Source: Taudactylus pleione
Taxonomy: Eukaryota; Chordata; Amphibia; Anura; Myobatrachidae
DNA: 64,000 nucleotides
Reading direction: 5' to 3'
Assembly: GCA_031769625.1 (NCBI GenBank)
Contig: JAUIMM010000135.1
Location: 2,563,001 to 2,627,000, forward strand
Part shown: positions 36,453-46,664 of the stretch, piece by piece
Numbering within the stretch: the stretch's first letter is position 1
Layout of the letters: each line of letters opens with the position of its first letter
The notes under the pieces: generated by a model
The model's input: only the letters and a program-made list of their open reading frames with translations
Databases searched by the model: none
Told to the model about the DNA's origin: nothing
Translations under genes and position numbers: made by a program

Positions 36453-36601
36453 CTATTGGTCCATGTAGTTGAGCGTCTGGGTCACGTTCCTGCATGTTTG
36501 CAGAATGGCTGTGCTGGTCATCAGTATATCAAAGATTAGCAGCTTAAAGACGATTATCCGGATGGTCAAGAGAAGTAGGAAGTCGCGTCTCATACAAAGA
36601 G
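36453..36601 (-). CDS. PTCRA: PTCRA exon 4 (transmembrane helix and short tail)
   Basis: Acceptor ATATCTCACCCTTAG, then ALCMRRDFLLLL, the helix with R-x4-K-x4-D, and a short tail ending NYMDQ with TAG at 36455-36453. Mammalian tails are much longer and proline-rich; none of that is seen here. Confidence 0.9.
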
Positions 36602-39600
36602 CTAAGGGTGAGATATAATACAGAATGTTATATGCATGCAGCGACTGCACTTCCAGGACGTTCCCTATTCCTGCATTCCAAATCTTATTCATGGTTCAAA
36701 TGACACATACACATATATAAACAGCACAAGATTATAAAACCAATACAGTAGCGAGTTCAATTTTCAAATTATGGGAGGGGGATATGTACTATCCTTGGAG
36801 AGTGCTAAAGTGGAGAGAGATAAAGTACCAACCAATCAGTTCCTAACTGTCATGTTACAGGCTGTGGTTGATAAATAACAGGAGCTGATTCGTTGGTACT
36901 TCATCTCTCTCCACTTTATCACTCTCCAAGGCTTAGTACATCTCCCCCATGGACTTTTTTGTACTTTACATCACCTCATTATGGGACCATACTATAGAAA
37001 AATATTTTAATAAAACCAAGTGTTTTCTAAAACGAAGGGCAACTCTAAAGCTGGGTACACACTTGGACGACCAGGCGTTGTGATGTAATGTCGCATCGCT
37101 GTATATACAGCTCGATTCACTGTGAGATATATTGTTACACCTATGCTGCATTTTCCTTCTGGTGTGCAGCACATCCAATAGGAAGATGCAACCACCTAAT
37201 TTATTGTACCATGAATTGGGCGGTTTTCAAGGTACACACCATACAATGGTCATTGTGATCCGTTGCGGATATATCGTATAGTACAGAGGTTCCCAAACTC
37301 CGTCATTACAGTCCAGGTTTTAAGGATATCCATGCTTGAGCCCAGATGGTTTAAATCAAATTGAGGTGCTAATTAACTCACCTATGCTCAAGCATGGATT
37401 TCCTTAAAACCTGGGCTGTAATGGCGTAGTTTAGAAACCTCTGGTATAGTGTGTACCCAGGTTAAAAAGAATGAACAGTCTTTGTGGAATAATGTTATAA
37501 CCAGGGACGGACTGGGGCTGTAGATCAGCCTTGGCAGTCTGCCCTATGTGCGTGCATTAGTCGCAGGCGCTCCCGAAGGGGGGCGTGGTTACGTTTCAAG
37601 GGGCATGCTGCAAGTCACGTGGGCCTGGACTCCCGGCATGCCCGCGTCTCTTCCCGGCCAAGCAGAGCCCACCACAGCCGCCACCCCTTCCCTCCACATG
37701 AGCGCATATCATGTATCCGGCGGCGTGGGGTGGAGGGCGGCGTGGGGTGGAGGGCGGGGGTACTTCCTCCCTCCTCGAGCCGACTCTGAGGCCATCGGTC
37801 CTCCTGTCATTTGCCAGAAGTGCTCGATGGCCAGTCTGGCCCTGGTTATAACTATACTCTAACTATACTATATTAATTATTAAGTAGAACATTCCTGTAA
37901 GTGCTAAATATTCTATTTTGTGATTTATATACTGTAGGACTAGCTATAAGAGTGGGTAATAATAATAAGATATATTGCTAATTGAACAGAAAGTTACTTA
38001 ATGTCATGCAAAAATTAAGACAACCTGCAATTTAAAGGTTTACCTATTACTCGACTGATCAAAAACCAGTTTGAATTTATATACAAAGAATTTTACTTTT
38101 CAAAGCTTACTATCGATGGCTCAGGTCTGGACTTGTTGCATTGTATTGTTGTATTTTTATTGTTATATTATTATTACTTTTATTCAAAATACATAAACAT
38201 TATACAATATTAAAAATGGTGTCTTCATCTTTGTGTGGGTTCTATTATACTTTTATATTCTCATATTTTTCAGATACATTGGGGTAAATTGACTAAAGTG
38301 AGATTTTTTAGAGGTGAGTTTTAGAAGTGATGTTGCCCTTAGCAACCAATCAGATTCTAGCTACTATCTTCTAGAAGGTGCTAGTTAAATGTTAAGTAGA
38401 ATCTGGTTGGTTGCTATGGGCAACATCACTTGTAAAAATGACTTATTTTAAAAACTCTCACTTTAGTAAATTTACCCCATTAAATATCAATTAGCGCAAA
38501 GTTCATCTCTGTTTCCAGTATCCAGTGACCATTCTGTCGTCACAGTATTTGAGCTTACACAAGCTCATAATTAGTGATATATCTTTAATTTTTTATTAGC
38601 GCCTGCTTAATGGTTTTTCGTCCTGTTGCCTATATTAATTTAATTCATGTGGAAACGTAAAAAACTGTACTTTTTTCTGTCTGAACAGATTTATATAATA
38701 ATCACTTGTCTTTGTTGGGAAAAAGTTATCAAATCCTAATAAAAAAAATGATAAACAAATGTCAGCTTGTCAGCAATGGTGTCTGTGCTACATAATGAAT
38801 TGTGGGCCTGATTCATAGCCGCTCGTAAGCGGCCGCTCGTTCGCTCCGAGCGATGTTTGCCCAACTGCACATGCGTACGGATCGTTATACGCATGCGCGA
38901 ACCAGTCAGTGCGGCCGAAAATCGTTTGTTCGCTAAATAGCGAATGCCTGCTATTTTGAGTGACAGGAGGAGGCGTATGTGGGTGGTAACAGGGGAAGGT
39001 GCTTGAAAACGGGGAGTGGAGATCCGAACGCAGGTGTGCTTAAAGGTCAAAACGGGCATTTTATGGGTGTGCATAATTAATACAGCAGCGTCATTGACCA
39101 CGTCACTGGGTTATTTTATAGCCAAAACTGCTCGCAAGATTGTGGTAGCAAAAACCAACCACAAGAATAGCGAGCAGTTCATACGCTGGTCGATGTACTC
39201 GATTAATCTAATAAATAGTGGACATGACGTAGGATGCGAGCGGCCAGGGGGCGTATTTTTTCAAAAAACGACCGCAAGTTTTGTTCGTTCGTTCAGACAT
39301 AGAGGCGTGAACAGACCGCAAAGAGCGAACGGTTCATTTGAATAGCCACCCCCTTTTCCTGAAGGACCGTCCGCAAATTGCATCCGGCTCTGAATCAGGC
39401 CCTATGTCCTTGCAATAATGTAAATGTAGCAGGAGGTGTATGACTCCCCCTGCTGCATTTAGGACCCCAGCAGTGCAACAGAGGTGATAGGCTGGGATCA
39501 CCATTGTGACCATCGGTGGTTGGTGGTCGATGGTCGCGATAGTGGACGGCATCGGCCCTCTGGCCAGCTGAGTAAGCCTCAGCTTACTCAAGCTGGCCGG

Positions 39601-42600
39601 CTTGCGAGCTCAGGACTCTGCGTTGATCAAGCAGATCCTGGGCTGACCACTCCCGGAAAACAGGATGGTCACGCCTCTGTTTCCGGAACAGTGGCCGCCC
39701 CCGCACCGCCCTTTAAATGCCTCTGCCTGTCAATCAGGCAGAGGCATTGAAGGGTCTGCATGCGATTACGCAGAACCCATTCAGCACACTCGCAGACTGG
39801 GTCCTGTGCATGCGCAGATTCCCGATAATCGGGAATCTGTGATAAGCAGTGCACTTGGAATCTGAGGACCTAACAAAACAAAATGCTGCTTATTAGGCTA
39901 GAAATAGTAACACCATTGATAAAAGCACTATTTATCTATTCATATCTATTTATCAATAATCACATATTCAATGCGATGTGGGGCGTGATATTAGCGCCCA
40001 TGATTGCATTGCAGTATGCAATATTAGCGCCAGAATGTATTAAATAGCACAAGCAGGGACAGGGGTAAGTCCCTGCATGTGCTCGGAGATAAGTTACCGT
40101 TGCATCAGTGATCTCTTCACTCCTGTGCCGTGACTCCTTTCCATGCGCAGTCTCCGGACCACAAATGCGCAGCGGCCATTGCCGAGGAGGGTTCTGAAGG
40201 AACCCTTTACCAGTTAGTTTTGCGAAGTGTAGCCCACAGGCTACAGCAGCACAACGCCGCCTTTAGATGGTGTTAGCTGTGGTGACCAAACTGCAGAATG
40301 CTTTGCATACCAGAGCTTGGTAAATCTGAGAGCATTGCATCCACCATAGAAACCTATGGGGGTTGCAGCTGCTGTTGGAAAGGGAGGGACCGCGGTAGAT
40401 ACCGGCGATATCTGCTACAATTCCTCCATAGTAAATATTTGTGGGAATATGCCACAAATATTTAATGATAAATGGACCCCTGAAAGAATAAAAAAGGGGT
40501 GTAATATGTATCATCCAATCAACAGTTAGGCTGCATACACACGTAAAGATTTTCTATCCAACCATCCAACTAGTTGATTGGTTGGAATGAAAATCTGGTA
40601 ACGTATGGGAGTAACTGATGATCAGCAATTTGCTCCTAAATGCCAGAAAACAGATGAAAATGGTCGTCAGACAAGTTTGTTAAATGTTTGCTCTAAACTA
40701 TTTGTTCAAACAACAGTTTTTGTCCATTTTCCGGCGTTTGGGAGAAAATTGCTGATTGTCATTTGTTTTCATCCCTTACCAGATTTTCATTCCAACCAAT
40801 CAACTAGTTGGCTGGTTGGACAGAAAATCTTTACATGTGTATGCAGCTTTACTGATGGTCAGCAATTTGCTCCTAAATGCCAGAAAACAGATGAAAATGG
40901 TCGTTCAGACAAGTTTGTTAAATGTTTGATCAAAATTTGTTCAAACAACAGTTTTTGTTTTCGGCGTTTGGGAGCAAATTGCTGATCGTCATTTGTTTCC
41001 ATACCTTACCAGATTTTCATTCCAACCAATCAACTAGTTGGATGGTTGGACAGAAAATCTTTACGTGTGTATGCAGCATTAGCTGTGACCTATTTTGTGT
41101 AATGAAAGTACACTCCTGATTGGTTGCTATAAGTTTTTGCAGTAAATCATACCCATCGAGTATTAACTGATCAAAATTGTCATCAAATTATATATATTAT
41201 ACAATATTTATTATTACTAATATTATACAATAAAATCATACTATAAGCCACATTATGTTACATATCAATATTTAGAATATTGTGTCTGTTCCTAGACCAT
41301 CGACATCAGCTGGGTTTTCAGTATACAACCCATTATGATTACTAAGGAGCAGAGGAAATGCAATGCAATGTAATGTAGTACCTAATTGCTCTGGAAACTC
41401 CTCTTCATTGCAGACAAACTGACCGGCTTCCTCTGCACATAGTCCAGGAAAAAAGAATGAAAGTATTAGCACAATGCCCATGCCACAAACAGCTCATGTT
41501 CCAGGATTCAGCAAGTAACTGACACCCTTTGGGGCCTGATGCAGGGTTGGAAGTAAATTGGGCTTACTGTAATAACAATGCACAGAAAAAGGCATATATA
41601 TTATTCACACACATGTATGCAAGGTCTGATCCGCAAATAGCAGCACATTCAGCTTTGCATCAGGGCCCTTGTGTGTAGGCAATAGCAGCAAGGATTATGG
41701 GCCTGGTTCAGAGTTGTACGCTAATGCCATCGCAGCTGCTGTGCGATAATATGCAAATGTCGCAGGCGCCGAGTAATGTATTGAGACGCCCACCTGCGGC
41801 TTTGCCAATCCAAGCATCTGCGTACAAAGACGCAGCATGGTCTGCGGATGCTTCGATTATCGGTCTTCTGGCTGTGGGAACTGAGACGTTGGAGTACGGG
41901 ATCGCAGATGCAGTATGTGACACACCGCCAAAACGGTCGCAACATGCGTTCTTTGCCATCACTCCAAATGACCACCCAAAAGTGCTCCCTGTCAATCACA
42001 ATGCAAGCAAATAGTCCCTGCGAGCGTCAACGGTAATTTGCACTGACACATGCGTCATACGACTCAGATGTATGCGCAGATTACCGATTATCGCTCAACT
42101 GCGTAAACATCGGGATAGCGTACAACTCTAAATCAGGCCTTTATGTTTGTTTGACACAGAAAAGATTACCTGAGAGGAAAGTTTCATGACTGTCCAAACC
42201 GTTGTCACTTCCAGCGTCCGGTACAAAACAAGCCACTGAGTCCGAAGACCTTAACTGGTCAGCAGGCAGAGAGAGTAGGGCGAACGAAAGGACATTCTCG
42301 GTTGATACAAGTTGCCTGATTTGGTGGAGGAAATCCTGTTTAGATGGTAAATATTCATCTTCATTGAATATTTTAGGAAAGATGAGTCCAAGAGCCTCAC
42401 TAAACGGTGAATGAATATTAACAGCCCTGACATCCTCACTAGATGCAATAGAATAACTGACATGCATATTAGGTGAAGCAGGTAGGATGATAGCAGGGAG
42501 ACTCTCACTAGATGGACTTGAGGAAGAGCGAGTTATTAAACTGCCAGTGGAATGAGAACTGAGACCATTCTTAGATAGAGGTACAAGGATATGAGTTATG

Positions 42601-44744
42601 CTGCTACCATACTGAAAAAAGAAGAGCTGGGTACTGGATGGCCTCAGTACGGCTGGAGAGATTATATTAAATCTGGATCCATGTGAAGATCCAACATTAG
42701 TTTCATTATCACTTGCACTCCACACAGTGACTCCCACATTAGACATGCCCTGCACCAAACACAGCAGGCTGGCCTGTTCCTGGGCGCTATTCTGCACACT
42801 CCAGACCATGGTGACGGAAGATGGGAGAGGTAATGCGCAACACCCTGTGAAGGAAAGATCAAAGTGAAAAATGACTGTTCAGTTACAGAACCACCCCCAT
42901 CTACATCGTGGTTTTACCCTAAGCTAATTTATAGACAACAACTGATTCAGAGGTGGACGCAGTACCCATATTTGCACAGTCGATCGATTATCTGCTAATG
43001 TGCATGCACAAAAAGTCTAGAACACCTTTGATGCGCATGCTACAGTTTGCGATGGCGTATGCATTTACGGTGTCTGCGATGCATGGGCATTTCAGGGTGG
43101 AGAATGGGAGGTGACCTAAATTGATCGCAAAAGAAGTGAGCCATTGGCGTGTTATGGGAGGGTCAGGGGCATGTTTCGGCACAGCAGAAAGTTGAAAGTT
43201 GCAAGGAAGGCTGTGCGCCAGGCAGGGGCTGCTCGGGAAGTCGTTGTTGCGGCTGATGATGGATTGATCGGACCCACCAACGCAGTTGATCATTGCCCAG
43301 ATATGCAAAGTGAGCATCGCAGGGTTTGCTCAGTCCATCCCATGGACGTACACAAGAGGAATGCGCAAGCTGACCTTTGTATATTATCGCACTTGTGATT
43401 CTGTGAGAAATAGCAGCCGCGCATGAATCAGATCCAGAGAACTAGGGGCCTAATTCAGTTAGTGCACTGCTGAACGCAGATTCCCGATGATTGGGAATCT
43501 GCGCAGGCGCCAGATCCGTTCTGCGCATATGCAGAACGGGTCTGCGAGCCCGCGCGTACACTGGCAGCAGACTGTCAGTGATCGACAGTCTGCTGATATT
43601 TGGGGGCGGGAGGGGGAGGCGTTGGGTGGAGGGAAGAGGCCAGGATCTCCATTGGCTGACGGAGATTTCCTGGCCTCTTCCTCGCAGCTGCAACAGCCAG
43701 CTGCGTAACCTCATGGGTCACCTTAGCCGTCTGAGGGTCCGCAGAGTATTCGATGCAGCGTTGGACAACTCAGCTCGGATACGTAATGCAGCAGGAGGCG
43801 TGATGCCATCTGCTGCATTACCATATCAGCACAGACGGGATAGCTAAGCTGCTTGAGAGCAGCTTAGCTATTCCATCTGAAACTGAATCAGGCCCTAGGT
43901 TAAGAATATTACAACCATTTTTGAAAATGTCATCATGTTACCCGCTCAGAATGCCGGCGCCAGAATTTCTACACCAGTCAGAATCTCAGTGCCAGTATCC
44001 CAACCACCGGCATCTCGACGGTAAATATTGGGGTTAGGGGGAGGGTTAGGAGTTAAGGTTAGGCACTAGAGGGAGGGTTAGTGTTAGGCTGCGGGAGGGG
44101 GGGTGTTAGTGTTAGGCTGCGGGGAGGGGGGAGGTTAGGTTTAGGCTGTGGGGAGGGAGGATTAGGGGAAGGGTAGTATACCTATCTCCTTCTGTCAGTA
44201 TTGTGACCCAGTCGGGATACTGGCGTTGGGATTCTGACCGATGCCCAACCCTTCTTCATTGTATGTTGTTGAAAATATTCTTAGCATGCATGTAAATATG
44301 ATATTCATAATTTGAGAGGATAACATTAACTTTAGAAACAAAAATAAGTAATTGTGCACTATGGTAAGGGTTTTATCTGTTCAGTACAGATATGACATGT
44401 CCTAGATCAGAATAATATAGTTACTCACACAATAGGTAACGGATGACGATATTAACATTAACATTCATATTATATGAAAGGTAGGAGGACATTAGTACAA
44501 TTAAAACATGCAACAGATGGCAAATAAATAAATTCAGGGCATATTTCAGAGTTCTGTAGCAACGTCTCATTTTGCACATAGGTTGTCTCCTTACTGAATA
44601 TTCGCTGGAGGCACTTTCCCTTGACTAGAGACACAAGGCAAAACATCAATAGTATATTAGGAGTACAATAGGATCCCACATGGTTAATAATATTCAGGAC
44701 TTACCACCTATTAAGACAATCAGGACAGGATAGAAACAGGACAT
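36453..44744 (-). CDS. PTCRA: PTCRA (pre-T-cell antigen receptor alpha, pTalpha), complete, four exons
   Basis: pTalpha is the invariant partner of TCR-beta in the pre-TCR of developing thymocytes, a type I membrane protein signalling through CD3. Four minus-strand exons (44744-44705, 42844-42170, 41432-41382, 36601-36453) join in phase to 304 codons. Order: signal peptide (MSCFYPVLIVLIGGCCALP), Ig constant-like domain (SLLCLVQG, VTVWSAS, LLSLPADQL, SVACFVPD), a 17-residue connecting peptide with one Cys (QFVCNEE), and a transmembrane helix (TIRIIVFKLLIFDIL) whose R, K and D sit five residues apart exactly as in mammalian pTalpha. The cytoplasmic tail is about 17 residues, far shorter than in human. 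The Ig exon contains a Ser-rich insert that separates the two Ig cysteines by 177 residues. Its position between RPL7L1 and CNPY3 matches human. TCR-alpha constant was considered, but the signal exon, the FD pair and the synteny argue against it. Confidence 0.9.
36777..36950. mobile_element. Hairpin MITE of the CCAATCAGCTCC family (PTCRA intron 3)
   Basis: GGGGGATATGTACTATCCTT and its inverse AAGGCTTAGTACATCTCCCC enclose AGTACCAACCAATCAG/CTGATTCGTTGGTACT arms. Confidence 0.8.
37047..37466. mobile_element. GCTGGGTACAC-ended MITE carrying a nested hAT-like MITE
   Basis: TAAAGCTGGGTACACACTTG and TAGTGTGTACCCAGGTTAA are inverted ends. A separate element at 37285-37442 splits it. Confidence 0.75.
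37285..37442. mobile_element. hAT-type MITE with 8-bp target duplication
   Basis: CAGAGGTTCCCAAACTCC and TTAGAAACCTCTG ends. Flanks GTATAGTA and GTATAGTG are an 8-bp near-duplicate, as expected for hAT elements. The family core CATGCTTGAG/CTCAAGCATGG forms a stem. Confidence 0.78.
37503..37850. mobile_element. hAT-like GC-rich element
   Basis: Ends CAGGGACGGACTGGGGC and GGCCAGTCTGGCCCTG are inverted repeats starting CAGGG, typical of hAT ends. The interior is GC-rich with a GGCGTGGGGTGGAGGGCG duplication. Confidence 0.6.
38281..38480. mobile_element. TTTACTAAAGTGC hairpin MITE (PTCRA intron 3)
   Basis: GGGGTAAATTGACTAAAGTG and CACTTTAGTAAATTTACCCC are inverted ends. Inner arms contain GTTGCCCTTAGCAACCAATC. 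Confidence 0.82.
38804..39402. mobile_element. PIF/Harbinger-type MITE, GAGCGAACGA subfamily
   Basis: Ends GGGCCTGATTCATAGCC and CTCTGAATCAGGCCC. Inside is AAGCGGCCGCTCGTTCGCTC. A close relative is at 45312-45914. Beyond 39402, a further diverged Harbinger-like piece runs to about 39860. Confidence 0.78.
40525..41080. mobile_element. MITE with GCTGCATACACACGTAAAG ends and an internal tandem duplication
   Basis: The end GGCTGCATACACACGTAAAG recurs inverted as CTTTACGTGTGTATGCAGC. A block of about 240 bp (CAGCAATTTGCTCCTAAATG...) is present twice in tandem (about 40618-40850 and 40858-41070). Confidence 0.72.
41382..41432 (-). CDS. PTCRA: PTCRA exon 3 (connecting peptide)
   Basis: A 51-nt exon between CTGGACTATGTGCAG and TTAG|GTACTA encodes EEAGQFVCNEEEFPEQL. 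Its single Cys is positioned like the human connecting-peptide Cys, which bonds to TCR-beta. Its very small size and correct phase on both sides support the model. Confidence 0.88.
   Translation of the reverse strand, partial: RKPVSLSAMKRSFQSN
41531..41672. mobile_element. Diverged PIF/Harbinger-type MITE (PTCRA intron 2)
   Basis: GGGGCCTGATGCAGGGT and TTGCATCAGGGCCC ends. Confidence 0.6.
41699..42141. mobile_element. PIF/Harbinger-type MITE, 29 bp from PTCRA exon 2 donor
   Basis: GGGCCTGGTTCAGAGTTGTA and TACAACTCTAAATCAGGCC ends. It sits in PTCRA intron 2 almost touching the exon 2 donor at 42169. Overlapping frames on both strands are not genes. Confidence 0.78.
42170..42844 (-). CDS. PTCRA: PTCRA exon 2 (Ig domain with a large Ser-rich insert)
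   Basis: Acceptor TTTCCTTCACAG, donor TCAG|GTAATC, 675 nt, fully open. B-strand Cys in SLLCLVQG, C-strand Trp in VTVWSAS, F-strand Cys in SVACFVPDAG, and the end LSG matches the human exon end. Between WSASDNE and LSFALLSLPADQL lies an extra block of about 115 residues rich in Ser (for example LITRSSSSPSSESLP). The exon is about twice the expected size. The acceptor and donor phases equal those of mammalian PTCRA exon 2 as I recall them. Confidence 0.9.
42943..43438. mobile_element. PIF/Harbinger-like MITE, diverged ends (PTCRA intron 1)
   Basis: ACTGATTCAGAGGTGGACGC and GCGCATGAATCAGATCC ends, with the typical GATCGATTATC and CGCAG-rich interior. Confidence 0.55.
43446..43895. mobile_element. 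PIF/Harbinger-type MITE with TAG target duplication (PTCRA intron 1)
   Basis: GGGCCTAATTCAGTT to AACTGAATCAGGCCC, flanked by TAG on each side (43443-43445, 43896-43898). Confidence 0.8.
43945..44255. mobile_element. Telomere-like-tract repeat element (PTCRA intron 1)
   Basis: CAGAATGCCGGCGCC flank, GGGGTTAGGG/AGTGTTAGGC tract (44028-44170), and flank CAGTCGGGATACTGGCGTTG. Fourth copy of the family. Confidence 0.65.
44705..44744 (-). CDS. PTCRA: PTCRA exon 1 (signal peptide)
   Basis: ATG at 44744-44742 is followed by a hydrophobic run (CFYPVLIVLIG) and donor GGTG|GTAAGT, phase 1. No in-frame ATG lies just upstream. The frame is too short for automatic ORF calls; it was chosen because its phase fits exon 2 and the joined text GGCCALP resembles the mammalian leader. 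Confidence 0.8.
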
Positions 44745-45311
44745 AATCTGTAGTACAAGACCCGCTGCATGTGCTAGTATGAAGGGCTGCCGCTAAGTCT
44801 TCCACCAAGTATATTTTCCGTTAGCCCACACTGACATCTGGAGAGACATCTGTCATGTAACCACAGATTACATCAGCACTGTGTCTTCTTAACAGCCATC
44901 AGTAACAACAGAGAAAAAGACAAACAGATCACATTTTATTTCATAATATATAAATGAGTAAAATACAAAGACAAAAACTAATTTCAAGCCATTATTAATT
45001 GCTATTATTATTATTATTATTACCAATTAAATGCTGAATGATATGTTCCTGCATTTGGTGTTACATGCCCCCCACATGTTGTACTTTCCCATCTGTCCAA
45101 TCCTCACATAAAGCATGCTCCCAGGTTATTTTCCAAATTTAACAGAGTTATCGTTTTAGATCTTTATTTTATTTTTCTTCTCCATACAAAGGGGTCTATG
45201 TACTAAGCCTTGGAGAGACATGAAGTGGATGGAGATAAGGTACCAACCAATTAGCTCATAACGGGCAACACAGACGGTGTAATGGTTAGCATTACTGCCT
45301 CACAGCACTGA

Positions 45312-45914
45312 GGGCCTGATTCAGGGCCGCTCGAAAGCGGCCGCTCGTTCGCTCCGAGCGATGTTCGCACATCTGCGCATGCGTATGGGTCGTACTCGTA
45401 ATGCACATGCGCCAACCAGACAGTGCGGTTGGAAAACGTGTGTTCGCAAAATTGCGAGTGCCTGCTAATTTGAGTGACAGGATGAGGCGTTTGTGGGTGG
45501 TAACAGGGGAAGGTGCTTGAAAACGGGGAATGGAGATCCGAACGCAGGCGTGCCAAACGGTCAAAACGGGCGTTTTATGGGTGTGCATAATTAACAAAGC
45601 AGCGTCATCAGCCACGTCACTTGGTTGTCTTTCAGCCTGAACTGCTCGCATGATTGCGGTAGGAAAATGCAACCACAAGCACTGCGAGCAGTTCATACGC
45701 CTTTCGATGTACTCGATTAATCTAATAAATAGCGGAGATGACGTATGAAGCGAGCGGCCAGGGGGCATCTTTTCAAAAAGCGATTGCATGTTTCGTTCGC
45801 TCGCTCAGACATAGAGGCGTCAACAGACCGCAAAGAGCGAGTGCTCAATTTAAATAGCCGGCCCCTTTTTCTGAACGAGCGAGCGCAAATAGCGTCCGGC
45901 TCTGAATCAGGCCC
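45312..45914. mobile_element. PIF/Harbinger-type MITE in the SINE, TGA target duplication
   Basis: GGGCCTGATTCAGGG to CTCTGAATCAGGCCC, flanked by TGA on both sides (45309-45311, 45915-45917). Removing it restores the SINE text exactly. Confidence 0.85.
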
Positions 45915-46096
45915 TGAGGTTGTGGGTTAGATTCCCACTACGGCCCTAACTGTGTGGAGTTTGTATATTTTCCTTGTGCTTGCGTGGGTTTCCTCCGGGT
46001 ACTCCGGTTTCCTCCCACACTCCAAAATTATACTGGTAGGTTAATTGGGTCCCAACAAAATTATCCCTAGTGTGTGTGCATGTGATAAGGAACATA

Positions 46097-46664
46097 GGAG
46101 CTCATTCAGACCCGCTTGCAAGATGCGATCGCTCGCTGGCAAAAAGGGGCTGGATATTGTAATGAAGTGCTCGCACCATGTTTTAGCGTGCTGCGGCAAA
46201 GTGCAATCGCAAGTGTCTAAAGACGCCCCCTTGCCTCCCGCAACACACGTCATCTCCGGGAAATGAAGGATTAATCGGGACCATCGAGAGCCATTGGAGC
46301 TGCTCGCAGCACTTGGGGTTGCCTTAGCCTGCCGCAAGCACTGCGATCAGTGTTGGCTGAAATACATTCAGGTGACGTGTACCATGACGCTTCTGTGTAA
46401 ATTATGCACGCCCTTTAAACAGCGTTTTGGTGGCCTGACACGCCTGCGTTCGCACAACCACTCCCCTGTTCACAAGCACCTTCCCGTTACCACCCACAAT
46501 CTGTCACTCAAAGCAGCGACCTGAAAGTGGCTTGCGAGCTACCGAAATCAGATCGCAACGAATGACTTGCGCACGCGCACTGCGAATTATGCGCATGTGC
46601 AGATGTGCGAAAATCGCTCCCAGCGAGCGAGCGTGCCTTAGCGAGCGGGTCTGAATGAGGTCCC
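46097..46664. mobile_element. Second MITE in the same SINE
   Basis: GAGCTCATTCAGACCCGCTTGCA and GAGCGGGTCTGAATGAGGTC are inverted ends. The interior contains CGATCGCTCGC and its complement. Confidence 0.72.

Noticed and set aside
36453..36692. Transmembrane exon as part of a TCR alpha or delta constant gene
   Set aside because: TCR alpha helices also have R-x4-K, but the FKLLIFD text, the separate signal-peptide exon directly before one Ig exon and the RPL7L1/CNPY3 neighbours fit pTalpha.
44470..44679. 69-codon frame considered as a PTCRA leader exon
   Set aside because: It does not splice in phase with exon 2. The 40-nt exon at 44744-44705 gives the correct phase, a signal peptide and a perfect donor.
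45260..45311. Possible tRNA gene (GTGTAATGGTTAGCATTACT)
   Set aside because: Only the head of a SINE; interrupted by a MITE, no acceptor stem, and the SINE body follows.
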